A program made the translations under genes and the position numbers. The notes under the pieces are model-generated. The model ran no database searches and was not told the DNA's origin. It saw only the letters and a program-made list of their open reading frames with translations. A stretch of 64,000 nt of DNA from Sphingomonadales bacterium. Lineage in GTDB: Bacteria > Pseudomonadota > Alphaproteobacteria > Sphingomonadales > Sphingomonadaceae. The stretch covers positions 1 to 64,000 of the forward strand of contig JAGWMZ010000016.1 in assembly GCA_028871475.1 (NCBI GenBank), given 5' to 3'. Of the stretch, positions 46,218 through 54,774 are shown piece by piece (the stretch's first letter is position 1; every line of letters starts with the position of its first letter).

Positions 46218-47698
46218 ACACGGTTTACGACATTGCCGTTATTGGCGGCGGCATCAATGGCGCGGGAATCGCGCGCGACGCGGCGGGGCGCGGGGCAAGG
46301 GTTCTGTTGCTGGAACAGGGCGATCTGGCGCAGGGCACCTCCTCGGCCAGCACCAAGCTGATCCATGGCGGTCTGCGTTATCTGGAGCATTACGAATTCG
46401 CTCTGGTACGCGAATCCCTTCAGGAGCGTGAGGTCCTGTGGAGCATCGCGCCGCATATCATCTGGCCCCTGCGCTTCGTCCTGCCACACCGCCCGGGTTT
46501 GAGGCCGCGCTGGCTGCTGCGGCTCGGGCTGTTCCTCTATGATCATATCGGCGGTCGGCGCGCCTTGCCGCCCACCCGGAGCATCGACCTCCGGTATGCG
46601 CCGGAGGGTAAGGTCCTGCAGCCGGCCTACACCAGAGGTTTCGTCTATTCCGACGGCTGGGTGGATGATGCGCGACTGGTGGTGCTCAATGCGCGCGATG
46701 CGGTGGCCCGTGGCGCCGAGGTGCGCACGCATTGCCAGGTTGGAAGCCTGCGTCGTGAAAAAGGCTTGTGGGACATTGTGACCAGCGATGGACAGTTTGC
46801 CGCCCGCGCCGTGGTGAATGCTGCCGGGCCAGCCGTTCTTGACGTGCTGGGCCGCGCGGGACAGGCGACCCGGCAGAAAATGCGACTGGTGCGCGGCTCC
46901 CATATCGTGGTGCCCCGCCTGTTCGATCACGAAAAGGCCTATTTTTTCCAACTCCCCGATGGCCGTATCTTTTTTGCCATTCCCTATGAGGACGACTTCA
47001 CTCTCATTGGCACCACCGACCGCGATCATCCCGGATCGTTGGCCGATATTCATGCCAGCGAGGAAGAAATCGCCTATCTCTGCGCCGGGGTGAATGACTA
47101 TTTCCGTCAGTCCATCACGCCGGCGGATGTGGTATGGACCTATTCGGGCGTGCGCCCCTTGCTCGACGATGGCTCGGGACGCCCGGAAGCGGCGACGCGC
47201 GGCTATCGCTTCGAAATGGATATGGAGGATGGCGAGGCGCCCTTGCTGTCGGTCTTCGGCGGCAAGATCACCACTTATCGCCATCTGGCGGCCAGCGCGG
47301 TCGACCAACTGGCGCCGCTGCTGCCGGCTCTGGCCGGTGCGCCATGGACCCATGGCGCGGCCTTGCCGGGCGGCGATTTCCCGATGACGGGGCAGGCCGC
47401 TGTGATCGCCGCCTTGCTGCAGCGGCGGCCCGATCTGGGCTTGCCCGTGGCGCGGCGACTGGTGCGCTGCCATGGCACCTTGACCTGCGCGCCCGACGGT
47501 CCGGTCGCGCCTAGCCCGGTGCAGGATGGCGAGCATTTGGGCCATGGCCTCTTCGCGCGCGAGGTTGACTGGATGATGGCGCAGGAATGGGCGCGGACCG
47601 CCGACGATGTGCTGTGGCGCCGCACCAAGCTGGGATTGCGTTTCGACCCGGTACAGGTCGGACAACTCGAAACATATATGAAAGGGAGAGGGCAATGA
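46214..47698 (+). CDS. glpD: Glycerol-3-phosphate dehydrogenase (FAD)
   Basis: 494 residues. FAD-binding VIGGGINGAGIARDA near residue 9, TSSASTKLIHGGLRYLEH, FFAIPYEDDFTLIGTTD, YSGVRPLLDD and VFGGKITTYR are all GlpD hallmarks. It oxidises glycerol-3-phosphate to dihydroxyacetone phosphate at the inner membrane and feeds quinones. Start ATG 46214 overlaps the yeiH stop, and the stop overlaps the FMN-reductase start (ATGA on both sides). With glpK in the facing operon and tpiA downstream it forms a full glycerol branch. Confidence 0.95.
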   Translation: MNTVYDIAVIGGGINGAGIARDAAGRGARVLLLEQGDLAQGTSSASTKLIHGGLRYLEHYEFALVRESLQEREVLWSIAPHIIWPLRFVLPHRPGLRPRWLLRLGLFLYDHIGGRRALPPTRSIDLRYAPEGKVLQPAYTRGFVYSDGWVDDARLVVLNARDAVARGAEVRTHCQVGSLRREKGLWDIVTSDGQFAARAVVNAAGPAVLDVLGRAGQATRQKMRLVRGSHIVVPRLFDHEKAYFFQLPDGRIFFAIPYEDDFTLIGTTDRDHPGSLADIHASEEEIAYLCAGVNDYFRQSITPADVVWTYSGVRPLLDDGSGRPEAATRGYRFEMDMEDGEAPLLSVFGGKITTYRHLAASAVDQLAPLLPALAGAPWTHGAALPGGDFPMTGQAAVIAALLQRRPDLGLPVARRLVRCHGTLTCAPDGPVAPSPVQDGEHLGHGLFAREVDWMMAQEWARTADDVLWRRTKLGLRFDPVQVGQLETYMKGRGQ

Positions 47699-48267
47699 CC
47701 CCCAGCATCGTCTGTATCGGCGGCACTGTCGTGCCCGGCAGCACCACCGAGCGTGCCATGGAACTGGCCGCAACAGCCGCGCGCGGGGCCGGGGCGCAGG
47801 TGCGCGTGTTTGGCGGGGCCTATTTGGGCGACTTGCCTCATTATCGGGGAACGGGGCATGGCCCCGATGTCGGTGTCGAACTTGTCGAGGCGGTGCGTGC
47901 GTCTGACGGAGTCATCATTGCGGCGCCGGGTTATCATGGTACTGTGTCGGGGCTGGTCAAAAACGCGCTGGATTATCTGGAGGATCTTGCCAATGACACG
48001 CGCCCCTATCTCCACGGTCGCGCCGTGGGCCTGATTGCCACGGCTTACGGCGATCAGGCCACCATGAGCACCATGATGACCTTGCGAGCGATCGCGCATG
48101 CACTGCGTGGCTGGCCCACGCCGATGGGCGCCACTGTCCGGACCTATTCGGGTCTGTTCGACGAAGCTGGCAGCTGTACCGACCCGAAGGTGGTCGCACA
48201 ACTGGCCATGGTTGGCGCGCAGGTGGTTCAGGGTGCGCGCCAGCTTGCCGGAGCCCCTTTGTCATGA
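47695..48267 (+). CDS. NAD(P)H-dependent FMN reductase (SsuE-type, flavodoxin fold)
   Basis: 190 residues. Phosphate-binding loop GTVVPGSTTERAME, then APGYHGTVSGLVKNALDYLE, typical of the FMN_red family. In two-component sulfonate monooxygenases such a partner supplies reduced FMN. The only flavin monooxygenase in the locus is the SmoC-like protein, so this is its likely partner, the functional match of SmoA though of the SsuE fold. ATGA overlaps with glpD and the RibB-like gene. Confidence 0.86.
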   Translation: MTPSIVCIGGTVVPGSTTERAMELAATAARGAGAQVRVFGGAYLGDLPHYRGTGHGPDVGVELVEAVRASDGVIIAAPGYHGTVSGLVKNALDYLEDLANDTRPYLHGRAVGLIATAYGDQATMSTMMTLRAIAHALRGWPTPMGATVRTYSGLFDEAGSCTDPKVVAQLAMVGAQVVQGARQLAGAPLS

Positions 48268-48872
48268 GCGCCGCCAGCGACCTGCAACCTGCGCTCGCGG
48301 CTCTCGCGCGCGGCGAGATCATCCTGCTGACGGGCGACCAATTGCGCGGCGGTGACGTCGATCTGGTGGCGGCTGCCAGTCTGGTCCGGCCTGAGACCAT
48401 CAACTTCATGGCCCGTCACGCGCGGGGTTTGATCTGTCTGGCGATGACCGCGGACCGGGCGGTACGCCTGGGCCTGTCGCTGAGCGACAGTGGCGGGCTG
48501 GAGCGGACCCAGCGTCCGTTTTCGGCCTCCATCGAAGCGCGGGTGGGAATCACAACGGGTATTTCCGCGGCCGACCGGGCCACGACCATCCGCGCGGCTG
48601 TCGCCGAGGGCGCGAGTGAAGAGGATGTGGTGTCGCCGGGCCATGTCTTCCCGCTGATTGCGCGTGAGGGTGGGGTTCAGGTGCGGGCCTCGGCCACCGA
48701 GGCGGCGGTGGCGCTGTGCAGGATGGCTGGCGTGGGCGATGCCGCCGTGCTCTGCGCGGTGCTGCGCGAGGATGGGGAGATGGCGAGAGCGCAGGATCTG
48801 GGCCCGTTTCTGCGCGAACATGGCATCGCGCAGGCCGATATTGCCATGTTGATCAAAGCGGGCCGCCGATGA
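48264..48872 (+). CDS. RibB-like protein with altered active site, function unknown
   Basis: 202 residues clearly related to 3,4-dihydroxy-2-butanone-4-phosphate synthase: SIEARVGITTGISAADRATT and SPGHVFPLIAREGG align with RibB. The residues that do the chemistry are missing. The acidic metal loop (REN-E in E. coli RibB) reads QLRGGD at 26-31, and the His of the GHTEA motif is Ala144 in RASATEA. It is therefore probably not a riboflavin enzyme. It overlaps the FMN reductase and tpiA genes (ATGA on both sides), so it belongs to the sulfoquinovose/glycerol operon. It could act on another sugar phosphate or be a non-catalytic partner. Confidence 0.83.
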   Translation: MSAASDLQPALAALARGEIILLTGDQLRGGDVDLVAAASLVRPETINFMARHARGLICLAMTADRAVRLGLSLSDSGGLERTQRPFSASIEARVGITTGISAADRATTIRAAVAEGASEEDVVSPGHVFPLIAREGGVQVRASATEAAVALCRMAGVGDAAVLCAVLREDGEMARAQDLGPFLREHGIAQADIAMLIKAGRR

Positions 48873-49618
48873 GGCAGGGCGCCGCGCGGCGGTTTCTGGT
48901 CGGCAACTGGAAAATGCATGGGTTGCGCGCAGATATGGCCTGCGCGCAGGAGATCGACCGCTGCGCCGCTGAACTGCCGCAAGTGAGCATTGGTCTTGCG
49001 CCGCCTGTCACCCTTCTGCTGCCGCTGGCGGAGCGTTTGCGGCATGTCAGGGTGGGCGGACAGGCGTGCCATGCTATGGATGACGGGGCTTATACGGGGG
49101 GCATTTCCGCGCGGATGTTGACCGATGGAGGGGGGGATTTTGTCATACTGGGGCATAGCGAACAGCGTGCCCAGCATTGCTATGGTGACGAACAGGTGCG
49201 CGCGCAGGCACTGGCAGCGCAGGCGGCCGGTCTCGATGTCATCCTGTGCGTAGGCGAGGGCGCGGGTGAGCGCGAGGCGGGGCGGGCGCTGCCAGTCGTG
49301 GTTGGGCAGGTGCTGCAGGGATGCCCGAATGACGCTGGCAGCTTGCTGATCGCCTATGAACCGGTCTGGGCCATCGGCAGCGGAGATGTACCCGCCGGAG
49401 CACAGATTGAGGAGATGCATGGCGCCATCCGCTGCTGCCTGAAGGAGCGATTTGGCGAGGCTGGGCGGGCGGTGCCCATTCTGTATGGCGGTTCGGTCAG
49501 CGAAAGCAATGCGGCGCAGCTTCTGGGGCTGACGGCGGTCGACGGATTGCTGGTTGGGGCCGCCAGCCTGTCGCCTGTGCGCTTCTGTGCCATAGCGCGC
49601 GCAGCGGCCTACGCTTAG
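48869..49618 (+). CDS. tpiA: Triosephosphate isomerase
   Basis: 249 residues, usual length. Active-site residues Asn13 and Lys15 (VGNWKM), His96 (ILGHSEQR), Glu164 (AYEPVWAIGSG) and the phosphate loop YGGSVSESNA are all present. It interconverts dihydroxyacetone phosphate from GlpD and glyceraldehyde-3-phosphate. Start ATG 48869 overlaps the RibB-like stop. Probably a second, pathway-dedicated copy, since a housekeeping tpiA would usually sit elsewhere; that is inferred. Confidence 0.95.
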   Translation: MRQGAARRFLVGNWKMHGLRADMACAQEIDRCAAELPQVSIGLAPPVTLLLPLAERLRHVRVGGQACHAMDDGAYTGGISARMLTDGGGDFVILGHSEQRAQHCYGDEQVRAQALAAQAAGLDVILCVGEGAGEREAGRALPVVVGQVLQGCPNDAGSLLIAYEPVWAIGSGDVPAGAQIEEMHGAIRCCLKERFGEAGRAVPILYGGSVSESNAAQLLGLTAVDGLLVGAASLSPVRFCAIARAAAYA

Positions 49619-49747
49619 ATGCTGTACCCGCGGTAGCGACGGCGGGCCCGCCGCCGGACCTGAACACGGGCACCTTTGAAACCTTTATGCGTGTGCTGCC
49701 AGGCCGGGCGCGATGCATGAGTGGCCGCCAGTGCAGGGCGATCATGG

Positions 49748-50644
49748 TTATGCCCTTCGATATTGGCCACCCGTCAGGGTCGCTTCCACGAAGTGGGCAA
49801 AGGCACGCGCCTTGGCACTGGCCATGCGCCCGGCTGGAAATACCGCCCAAAGGTCAAGCGTGGGCAGGCTCCATTCGGGGAGCACACTGCGAACTGCGCC
49901 GCTGGCCAGTTCGGGGGCAAACATCCATTCCGAGGCCATGGTGAGCCCCAGCCCGGCCAGCACGGCGGCGCGCAAGCCTTCCGCCGCGCTCACACGGACC
50001 CGGCCGGAAACCGTTACCGATGCCTCGGCGCCATCGCGCGTAAAGGACCAGACGGAAGGCAGGTGGCTGTGGATCACCACATCATGTCCGGCGATGTCTG
50101 CCGGGCTTTGCGGCTCGCCGGCCTGCGCGAGATAGGCGGGTGAGGCCAGCACCACCCGGTGGCTGGTGGCCAGCTTGCGCGCGGTGGCCGATGAGTCGGC
50201 CAGGTCTCCCATACGCAGCGATATGTCTATCCCTTCCGCGACCAGATCGATCATGCGATCGTCAAGGATGATGTCGATTTCCAGGTCAGGATGCTCGGCC
50301 AGAAAACGCGGCAGCACCGGCAGGATGTGCAGGGCGGCAAAGGTGGTGGCCGCCGAGACACGCAGGCATCCGGACAATCCCGCGCCCGCGCCACGCGCCG
50401 CCAGTTCCGCCTCATCCGCTTCCTGGAGCGCCGTCTTGGCCCTTTCGTAAAAGCGCTGACCTGCCTCGGTCGGCGTCAGACCATGGGTCGAACGGATCAG
50501 AAGGCTGACCTGAAGCCTGCCTTCCAGCTGAGCGATGGTCTTGGAGACTGCGGGCTGGCCGACATTGAGATGACGCGCCGCTGCCGAAAACGAGCCGGTC
50601 TCCACCACCCGCACGAAGGTCAGCATTGCCTGGTAGCGATCCAT
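49748..50644 (-). CDS. LysR-family transcriptional regulator
   Basis: 298 residues: N-terminal HTH (FVRVVETGSFSAAARHLNVG, AVSKTIAQLEGRLQV) and a substrate-binding domain (CLRVSAATTFAALHILPVL). ATG 50644 follows a GGAGG site; the longer frame is spurious. It converges on tpiA with a 129-bp gap that contains a GC-rich palindrome (49640-49653) but no T-run. Targets are not evident; the neighbouring genes are pilus-type and unrelated to known LysR targets. Confidence 0.88.
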   Translation of the reverse strand: MDRYQAMLTFVRVVETGSFSAAARHLNVGQPAVSKTIAQLEGRLQVSLLIRSTHGLTPTEAGQRFYERAKTALQEADEAELAARGAGAGLSGCLRVSAATTFAALHILPVLPRFLAEHPDLEIDIILDDRMIDLVAEGIDISLRMGDLADSSATARKLATSHRVVLASPAYLAQAGEPQSPADIAGHDVVIHSHLPSVWSFTRDGAEASVTVSGRVRVSAAEGLRAAVLAGLGLTMASEWMFAPELASGAVRSVLPEWSLPTLDLWAVFPAGRMASAKARAFAHFVEATLTGGQYRRA

Positions 50645-50835
50645 ATCATTCCTCCCGGGAATGGGCCTTATCGCCCAAAGCGGCCTGCCATGTCGAGAGG
50701 CGATGGGGCATTGATGGCACACCCTGCCGGATGGGCCGAAGCGGCGGGGACCGGCAGAAGGTACGCGCTGCCATTTGAGGACAGTTTCGCCCGCTCACGC
50801 CGGAAGGCAAATCCCGCGATGTGTCTGTCGAGCGC

Positions 50836-52416
50836 TTATTGCACCAGATGCGATTGCTGCACCGTGAGGGCGAAGAGCGACACCAGCGCGTCAGAAATGC
50901 TCTGGTCGGTGGTGACGGTGTAGAACAACGGACTGCCGTCCGTACCGATCGAAGCGCAACTTTGCAGCGAGGGCGACACATTGGCGAGATAGGGCGCGAC
51001 GTTGCTCTGCGACCAGCTGTCCCCGGTCATCGATCCCGGCAAATACTGCGTGTAGAGGATGGCGATCTTGATGCCCTTGCTCTTGATCAGCGTGCATTGC
51101 GCCAGATCAGCCGTGCTCAATTGCCTTACCCAGCGTCCGCCCGATGTGCCCTCGTCGCTCATCCCGTCGGTCACCAGGAACATCACCTCCTGCGGGCTCT
51201 GCTTCGACGAACCGTCGCCCGGGACTGGCATGATGGCCAGCATCTTGGCCAGCGTGTTGGTGAATTCCGTGCCCATGTCGCTGTTCGAATAGCTGCTTGT
51301 CGGCTTGTTGTTGGCGTACCACCAATCCTGCGCCGCATAGAGGTCGGGTACGCTGCTGGCCGACAGGCTGTTGACATCGGACATGGCTGTCAGGGCCGTC
51401 ACCGGGCTGACGGCACCAAGATTGGAGTGGGTCCAGTCAAAGCCAAACATCTGCATGTTGTAGGTGACCTGATTGGCGCTGGCCATCTGCTGGGCATAGG
51501 GGATCAACGCCTGGGCCGCGCTGCGTTCCTCGTCGATACGCAGGGTGATGGCCGATTGGCCCGGGTAAACCGTGGGATAATTATGCGTCAGCCAATAGCC
51601 ATCCGCGTAATAGCCCGAAACGACCGAGCCCGACTTGTGGAGCTTTCCGCTGCTAAAGCTGTAGCCGCTCATCACATTGCCCGAAAGGTCCCAAACCGTG
51701 GTCGATGAGGAATTGACCTGATAGGCGACCTGATAGCCCGTGGCCCCCGAGGTATAGTAATTGGCGTTGAGATAAATGTCGTTGCTGCCCTTGCGGATGT
51801 CGATGCCGTCGCTTTGGGGGGTCATCTCGTGGCAGGCAAAGGCGCAGCCATAGGGCGGATTGGCCGTGGTGGCGGTGGCCGCCATGATCTGCGACAGGCC
51901 TGTCGAGGTGGCGGGCAGAAGCATCGAGGGGCTGGTGTCGAACATGATGTAGAAATTGAGGTAGGGCGCCTTGGTCGCATTGGCCGAGGAAACCCCTGAC
52001 AGGTTGAGCGACGGCCTGCCAAGGATGCCGGAGAAGATGTTCTGTGATGCCGCCTGCCAGGTCACCGTCGCGCTGCGTCCATTGTTGAGCGAACCGCTTG
52101 TGGTCACCGTCACGGTCAGTCCGGTCGAAGCGTTGAAGATCAGTCCGGGCAGGCCGGCGATCTGTTGATTGAACATATTGGTCGCCGCCTGCTGGGCGGT
52201 GGACGTTGAATTCTGCATCATGCTGGCGTTGACGGCCGCCAGCGCCGCCGCATCCGCCGCCGCGTTCAATTTGGATTGCAGCTTCATCGCCCGGCTGTAA
52301 TCGATGCCGAAGCCCAAAGCGAAGCACAGCACCGCCATGGCGCCCGCCACGATGATCAGCACATTGCCGCGCCTGTCATGCACAAGGCGGGTCAGAAAAG
52401 AGCGGGAATAGGGCAT
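50836..52416 (-). CDS. TadG-like pilus-assembly protein with VWA domain
   Basis: About 526 residues. N-terminal TadE/TadG-type anchor RRGNVLIIVAGAMAVLCFAL, and then AADAAALAAV. A von Willebrand A-like domain follows, with the metal-binding MIDAS motif DTSPSM and FLVTDGMSDEG. It probably stays in the membrane with a large periplasmic domain, acting in Flp/Tad pilus biogenesis or surface adhesion. Start ATG 52416 preferred; TTG 52428 overlaps the preceding stop. Third of a three-gene set; no TadA/TadB/CpaF secretion genes are present here. Confidence 0.8.
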   Translation of the reverse strand: MPYSRSFLTRLVHDRRGNVLIIVAGAMAVLCFALGFGIDYSRAMKLQSKLNAAADAAALAAVNASMMQNSTSTAQQAATNMFNQQIAGLPGLIFNASTGLTVTVTTSGSLNNGRSATVTWQAASQNIFSGILGRPSLNLSGVSSANATKAPYLNFYIMFDTSPSMLLPATSTGLSQIMAATATTANPPYGCAFACHEMTPQSDGIDIRKGSNDIYLNANYYTSGATGYQVAYQVNSSSTTVWDLSGNVMSGYSFSSGKLHKSGSVVSGYYADGYWLTHNYPTVYPGQSAITLRIDEERSAAQALIPYAQQMASANQVTYNMQMFGFDWTHSNLGAVSPVTALTAMSDVNSLSASSVPDLYAAQDWWYANNKPTSSYSNSDMGTEFTNTLAKMLAIMPVPGDGSSKQSPQEVMFLVTDGMSDEGTSGGRWVRQLSTADLAQCTLIKSKGIKIAILYTQYLPGSMTGDSWSQSNVAPYLANVSPSLQSCASIGTDGSPLFYTVTTDQSISDALVSLFALTVQQSHLVQ

Positions 52417-52424
52417 GGCGCGGC

Positions 52425-52970
52425 TCAACTGCTACTCAGGGGAATGGCGTTGGAATTGCGGGGGTTCATGAAGGTTTTGTCATAGAGCGTGATGGCCGCG
52501 TTCGAGCCCAGACCGATGACCGGCTGATAAGTATAGGTCACTTCGCCCAGCACCAGATAGGTGCCCGTCGCCGCCATATTCGCGGGCAGGGTCACCACCA
52601 GATTGGTGGCGAGGCCGGTGACCATGGACGATCCGTTATAGCTCTGGCTCCATACAACCACGCCAGAGGTGGAACTGGTCACCAGGATCTCGCTGACGCG
52701 CACGGTGGTCGGGCCGGAATAGGGGTTCATGACCTGGGCGCTGGCAGCCATGACCGACTGGAGGCCTGCGGGCGTCAGTGACGCATACCGGCTGGTCAGA
52801 TCCGCCACACTATGCGCGGTGATCGTGACCTTGCGACTGCAGGAAATCTCGTCAGAAAGCACGAAGGCGCCGACATACATGGTAAACAGCAACGGCATGG
52901 CGAAGGCAAATTCCACCACCGCGACGCCGGAACGGCACTTCGCCAGCCGGCCCAGCCCCCCCTTGAGCAT
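52425..52970 (-). CDS. TadE/TadF-like pseudopilin
   Basis: 181 residues. N-terminal CRSGVAVVEFAFAMPLLFTM carries the Glu and hydrophobic stretch of TadE-type pseudopilins. The C-terminal half is Ser/Thr/Val-rich. ATG 52970 overlaps the stop of the preceding gene by one base (TGATG). With its neighbours it suggests a minor Tad pilus locus. Confidence 0.75.
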   Translation of the reverse strand: MLKGGLGRLAKCRSGVAVVEFAFAMPLLFTMYVGAFVLSDEISCSRKVTITAHSVADLTSRYASLTPAGLQSVMAASAQVMNPYSGPTTVRVSEILVTSSTSGVVVWSQSYNGSSMVTGLATNLVVTLPANMAATGTYLVLGEVTYTYQPVIGLGSNAAITLYDKTFMNPRNSNAIPLSSS

Positions 52971-53554
52971 CAGTAATACTCGGTCTTGAGCACGGACGTC
53001 GCCTGCAGCAGCCGGTTGTTGCCCGAAGTGTTGGACAGTTGCAGGCCGAACGGCCCGTTCGTTGTCGGCCAAAGATACATCAGTCGCACCACGGCGATGC
53101 TGCCGCGCGTCCCGGGCGAGAAGCTGAAGCTGTTGGTCACATTGCCATTCTTGTCATAGGTGAAGGTGGGCGCACCAAGCGATGCGCTGGAAAAACTGCT
53201 GACATTGGTGACGTCGACATAAAGCCGGTTACATTGCAGGAATGGAGGCAGGGTCGCGCAAGCGGCAGTCTGGAACTGGCCCTGCGTCATGCCGGCATTC
53301 TGCGCCTGACCTGTCATGATGATGCGCGCGGCCGCCTCTGCCGAGGTTTCCAGCCCGGACTGCGCGAGGAAAATCAGCGAAGTGTTGAGAATGCCCAGGA
53401 TTAGAGCCAGCAACAGCGGCGCGATCAGGGCAAATTCCATCGCCGCGACCCCGTGCCGATCGCGTATGATCCGTGCCGGGCACAGGGTGCCGCGGGGCAC
53501 TGTCGTTCGGCTCCACCAAACGAGTCGCATCGGAAACAAGGCGGGGTCAAACAT
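52970..53554 (-). CDS. TadE-like pseudopilin
   Basis: 194 residues. After a short leader the segment RHGVAAMEFALIAPLLLALI is the typical TadE start: Glu at the head of a membrane helix. Three cysteines lie in the later part. Start taken as ATG 53554 (MFDPALFPM); 53590 and 53530 are alternatives. First of the three-gene minus-strand set. Confidence 0.75.
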   Translation of the reverse strand: MFDPALFPMRLVWWSRTTVPRGTLCPARIIRDRHGVAAMEFALIAPLLLALILGILNTSLIFLAQSGLETSAEAAARIIMTGQAQNAGMTQGQFQTAACATLPPFLQCNRLYVDVTNVSSFSSASLGAPTFTYDKNGNVTNSFSFSPGTRGSIAVVRLMYLWPTTNGPFGLQLSNTSGNNRLLQATSVLKTEYY

Positions 53555-53612
53555 GGTCCCTTTATCGGTTGGCCGGTATAAAAATACCATTAATGGCCAA
53601 GAATGTATAACT

Positions 53613-53921
53613 TCAGATATTTATTGCTGCGTGACGGCAGTCGTCTTCACAGAACGCCTGCAAGAGTGTTGGCCGATAACCGACTGTCGTGGTGATAAAC
53701 TGGGTATGATACACGCTTGCGTCTCCGATGGTGACCACCGGTAACGTGCCGCCGAACAGGGTGGCGATCACGTTGCTGCGGGGAATCCGACGCCGATAGA
53801 GCCAGCGCTTTTGGCCATTGACGAGCATTTCAATGTCAAGGTCAGGCGTGTGGGGATCGCGCAGCACACCCTCGCGGTGCGCATCGATGGAGGCTGAAGA
53901 ATTGGCTATTCTCTTTGTCAT
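53613..53921 (-). CDS. Hypothetical 102-residue protein
   Basis: Soluble, with a basic centre (GQKRWLYRRRIPRSNVI), no membrane helix and no recognised motif. Start taken as MTKRIANSS at 53921; the frame extends to 54023. It is the last gene before the tRNA-Gln fragment at the island boundary and could belong to either side. Confidence 0.45.
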   Translation of the reverse strand: MTKRIANSSASIDAHREGVLRDPHTPDLDIEMLVNGQKRWLYRRRIPRSNVIATLFGGTLPVVTIGDASVYHTQFITTTVGYRPTLLQAFCEDDCRHAAINI

Positions 53922-54069
53922 CGTCCGACTCCAGTCGGCTCCCGAAACAGAGAAAATCATGGCACAATAGGCGTCTTGCCCGGTCAAACCCGGTCTTGCC
54001 GGGTCGAGCCAATACTTCACCATTTATGCCGTAAGTCACTGTTTGATAGCCGAAAAACAAGGAATCAGC

Positions 54070-54117
54070 TGGCTGGGGCGGGAGGATTCGAACCTCCGCA
54101 TGGCGGTACCAAAAACC
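54070..54117 (-). other. tRNA-Gln (TTG) 3' fragment, probable attachment site
   Basis: The minus strand shows the 3' half of an alphaproteobacterial tRNA-Gln: anticodon loop TTTTGGT, stem ACCGC, T-arm GGAGGTTCGAATCCTCC, then CGCCCCAG and CCA. The 5' half is absent; unrelated sequence begins at 54118. Displaced 3' halves of tRNA genes mark the distal end of elements inserted by tyrosine integrases, so the element should extend to the right of this point. Confidence 0.75.
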
Positions 54118-54532
54118 CATACTCGGAATTTTTGATTTCGTCACCCCGAGCAAAAATCTCACAATTCAGCGGGTTATTTTGTGTATTTCACTTTTTCGGA
54201 ATCGCCAAGAAAAATCGTGGCACAAATTTTGGCACATCCTACCGCCCAAGCGGAAAGCCGTCCCGTTGACCGGCCTCGAGCGCATCAAGGGGAATTGTGG
54301 CTCGGGCTTCCAGTCCAACCTCTTGAGTCGTGTGCTTGAGGCGAACGTCCCACTACGCTTTCGCTCAGCGTCACCAGCGTCTCATTTTCCGATGGCAGGA
54401 GGCATGCGGACGTAGCGGTGGGACAGGCACACCCCATGCCGCGTGCCTGGTCGTAGAAGGCGAGATTCCAAGACTCGCCACAAACCCACATTTGCGGTAA
54501 TGATGGCTTGTTGTTACCCACAAGAGGTCGTC
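54118..54532. other. Island edge without a gene; short direct repeat
   Basis: No convincing gene. TGGCACA occurs twice 12 bp apart (54218-54224 and 54230-54236), resembling integrase arm-type sites. The stretch from 54290 to 54530 has only spurious frames. Confidence 0.5.
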
Positions 54533-54774
54533 ATGGGCCGTCTGACCATCGACATCACCAGCCCCAGCACCAGAGCCTGAAGGCACTAGCCGCCCTCCAG
54601 GGCCAATATGCGCTTGAACGCCTGTTCCCCGCTGATGCCAGTGGCGATCAGGCTTGGCGTGAATTGCAGGCGCTGCTGGGCGAACGCATCGAGCAGGGTT
54701 TGTCTGGCCAGACCTCAGTCCTCAGCATCAGTGCCATCGTTGATGAGGAATTGGGCACGGGCCAAACTTCTTGA
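54533..54774 (+). pseudogene. ParD-like antitoxin, frameshifted
   Basis: ATG 54533 gives MGRLTIDITSP, the usual start of this antitoxin group, but a base is missing at about 54565, so the rest is in another frame: QHQSLKALAALQGQYALERL. A small in-frame gap after ALQG is also suggested. The C-terminal GQTSVLSISAIVDEEL is the usual toxin-contact end. Overlaps the toxin start (54771). Confidence 0.72.

Noticed and set aside
45941..47773. 610-residue minus-strand ORF opposite glpD
   Set aside because: Shadow of glpD; His/Arg/Gln-rich low-sense protein without motifs.
48264..48872. RibB-like gene as a plain riboflavin biosynthesis gene supplying FMN to the monooxygenase
   Set aside because: Attractive by context (rib genes occur in some luciferase operons), but the metal-binding Glu loop and the catalytic His are both missing.
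32890..49618. Sulfoquinovose locus as a recent foreign island
   Set aside because: No IS, integrase or tRNA at its borders and no obvious composition change by eye; only the TetR/GH3 scar at one side hints at rearrangement.
53976..54269. Plus-strand ORF containing AGAGGFEPPHGGTKNP
   Set aside because: This is the well-known artefact of translating the 3' half of a tRNA gene on the opposite strand; the tRNA-Gln fragment explains it.
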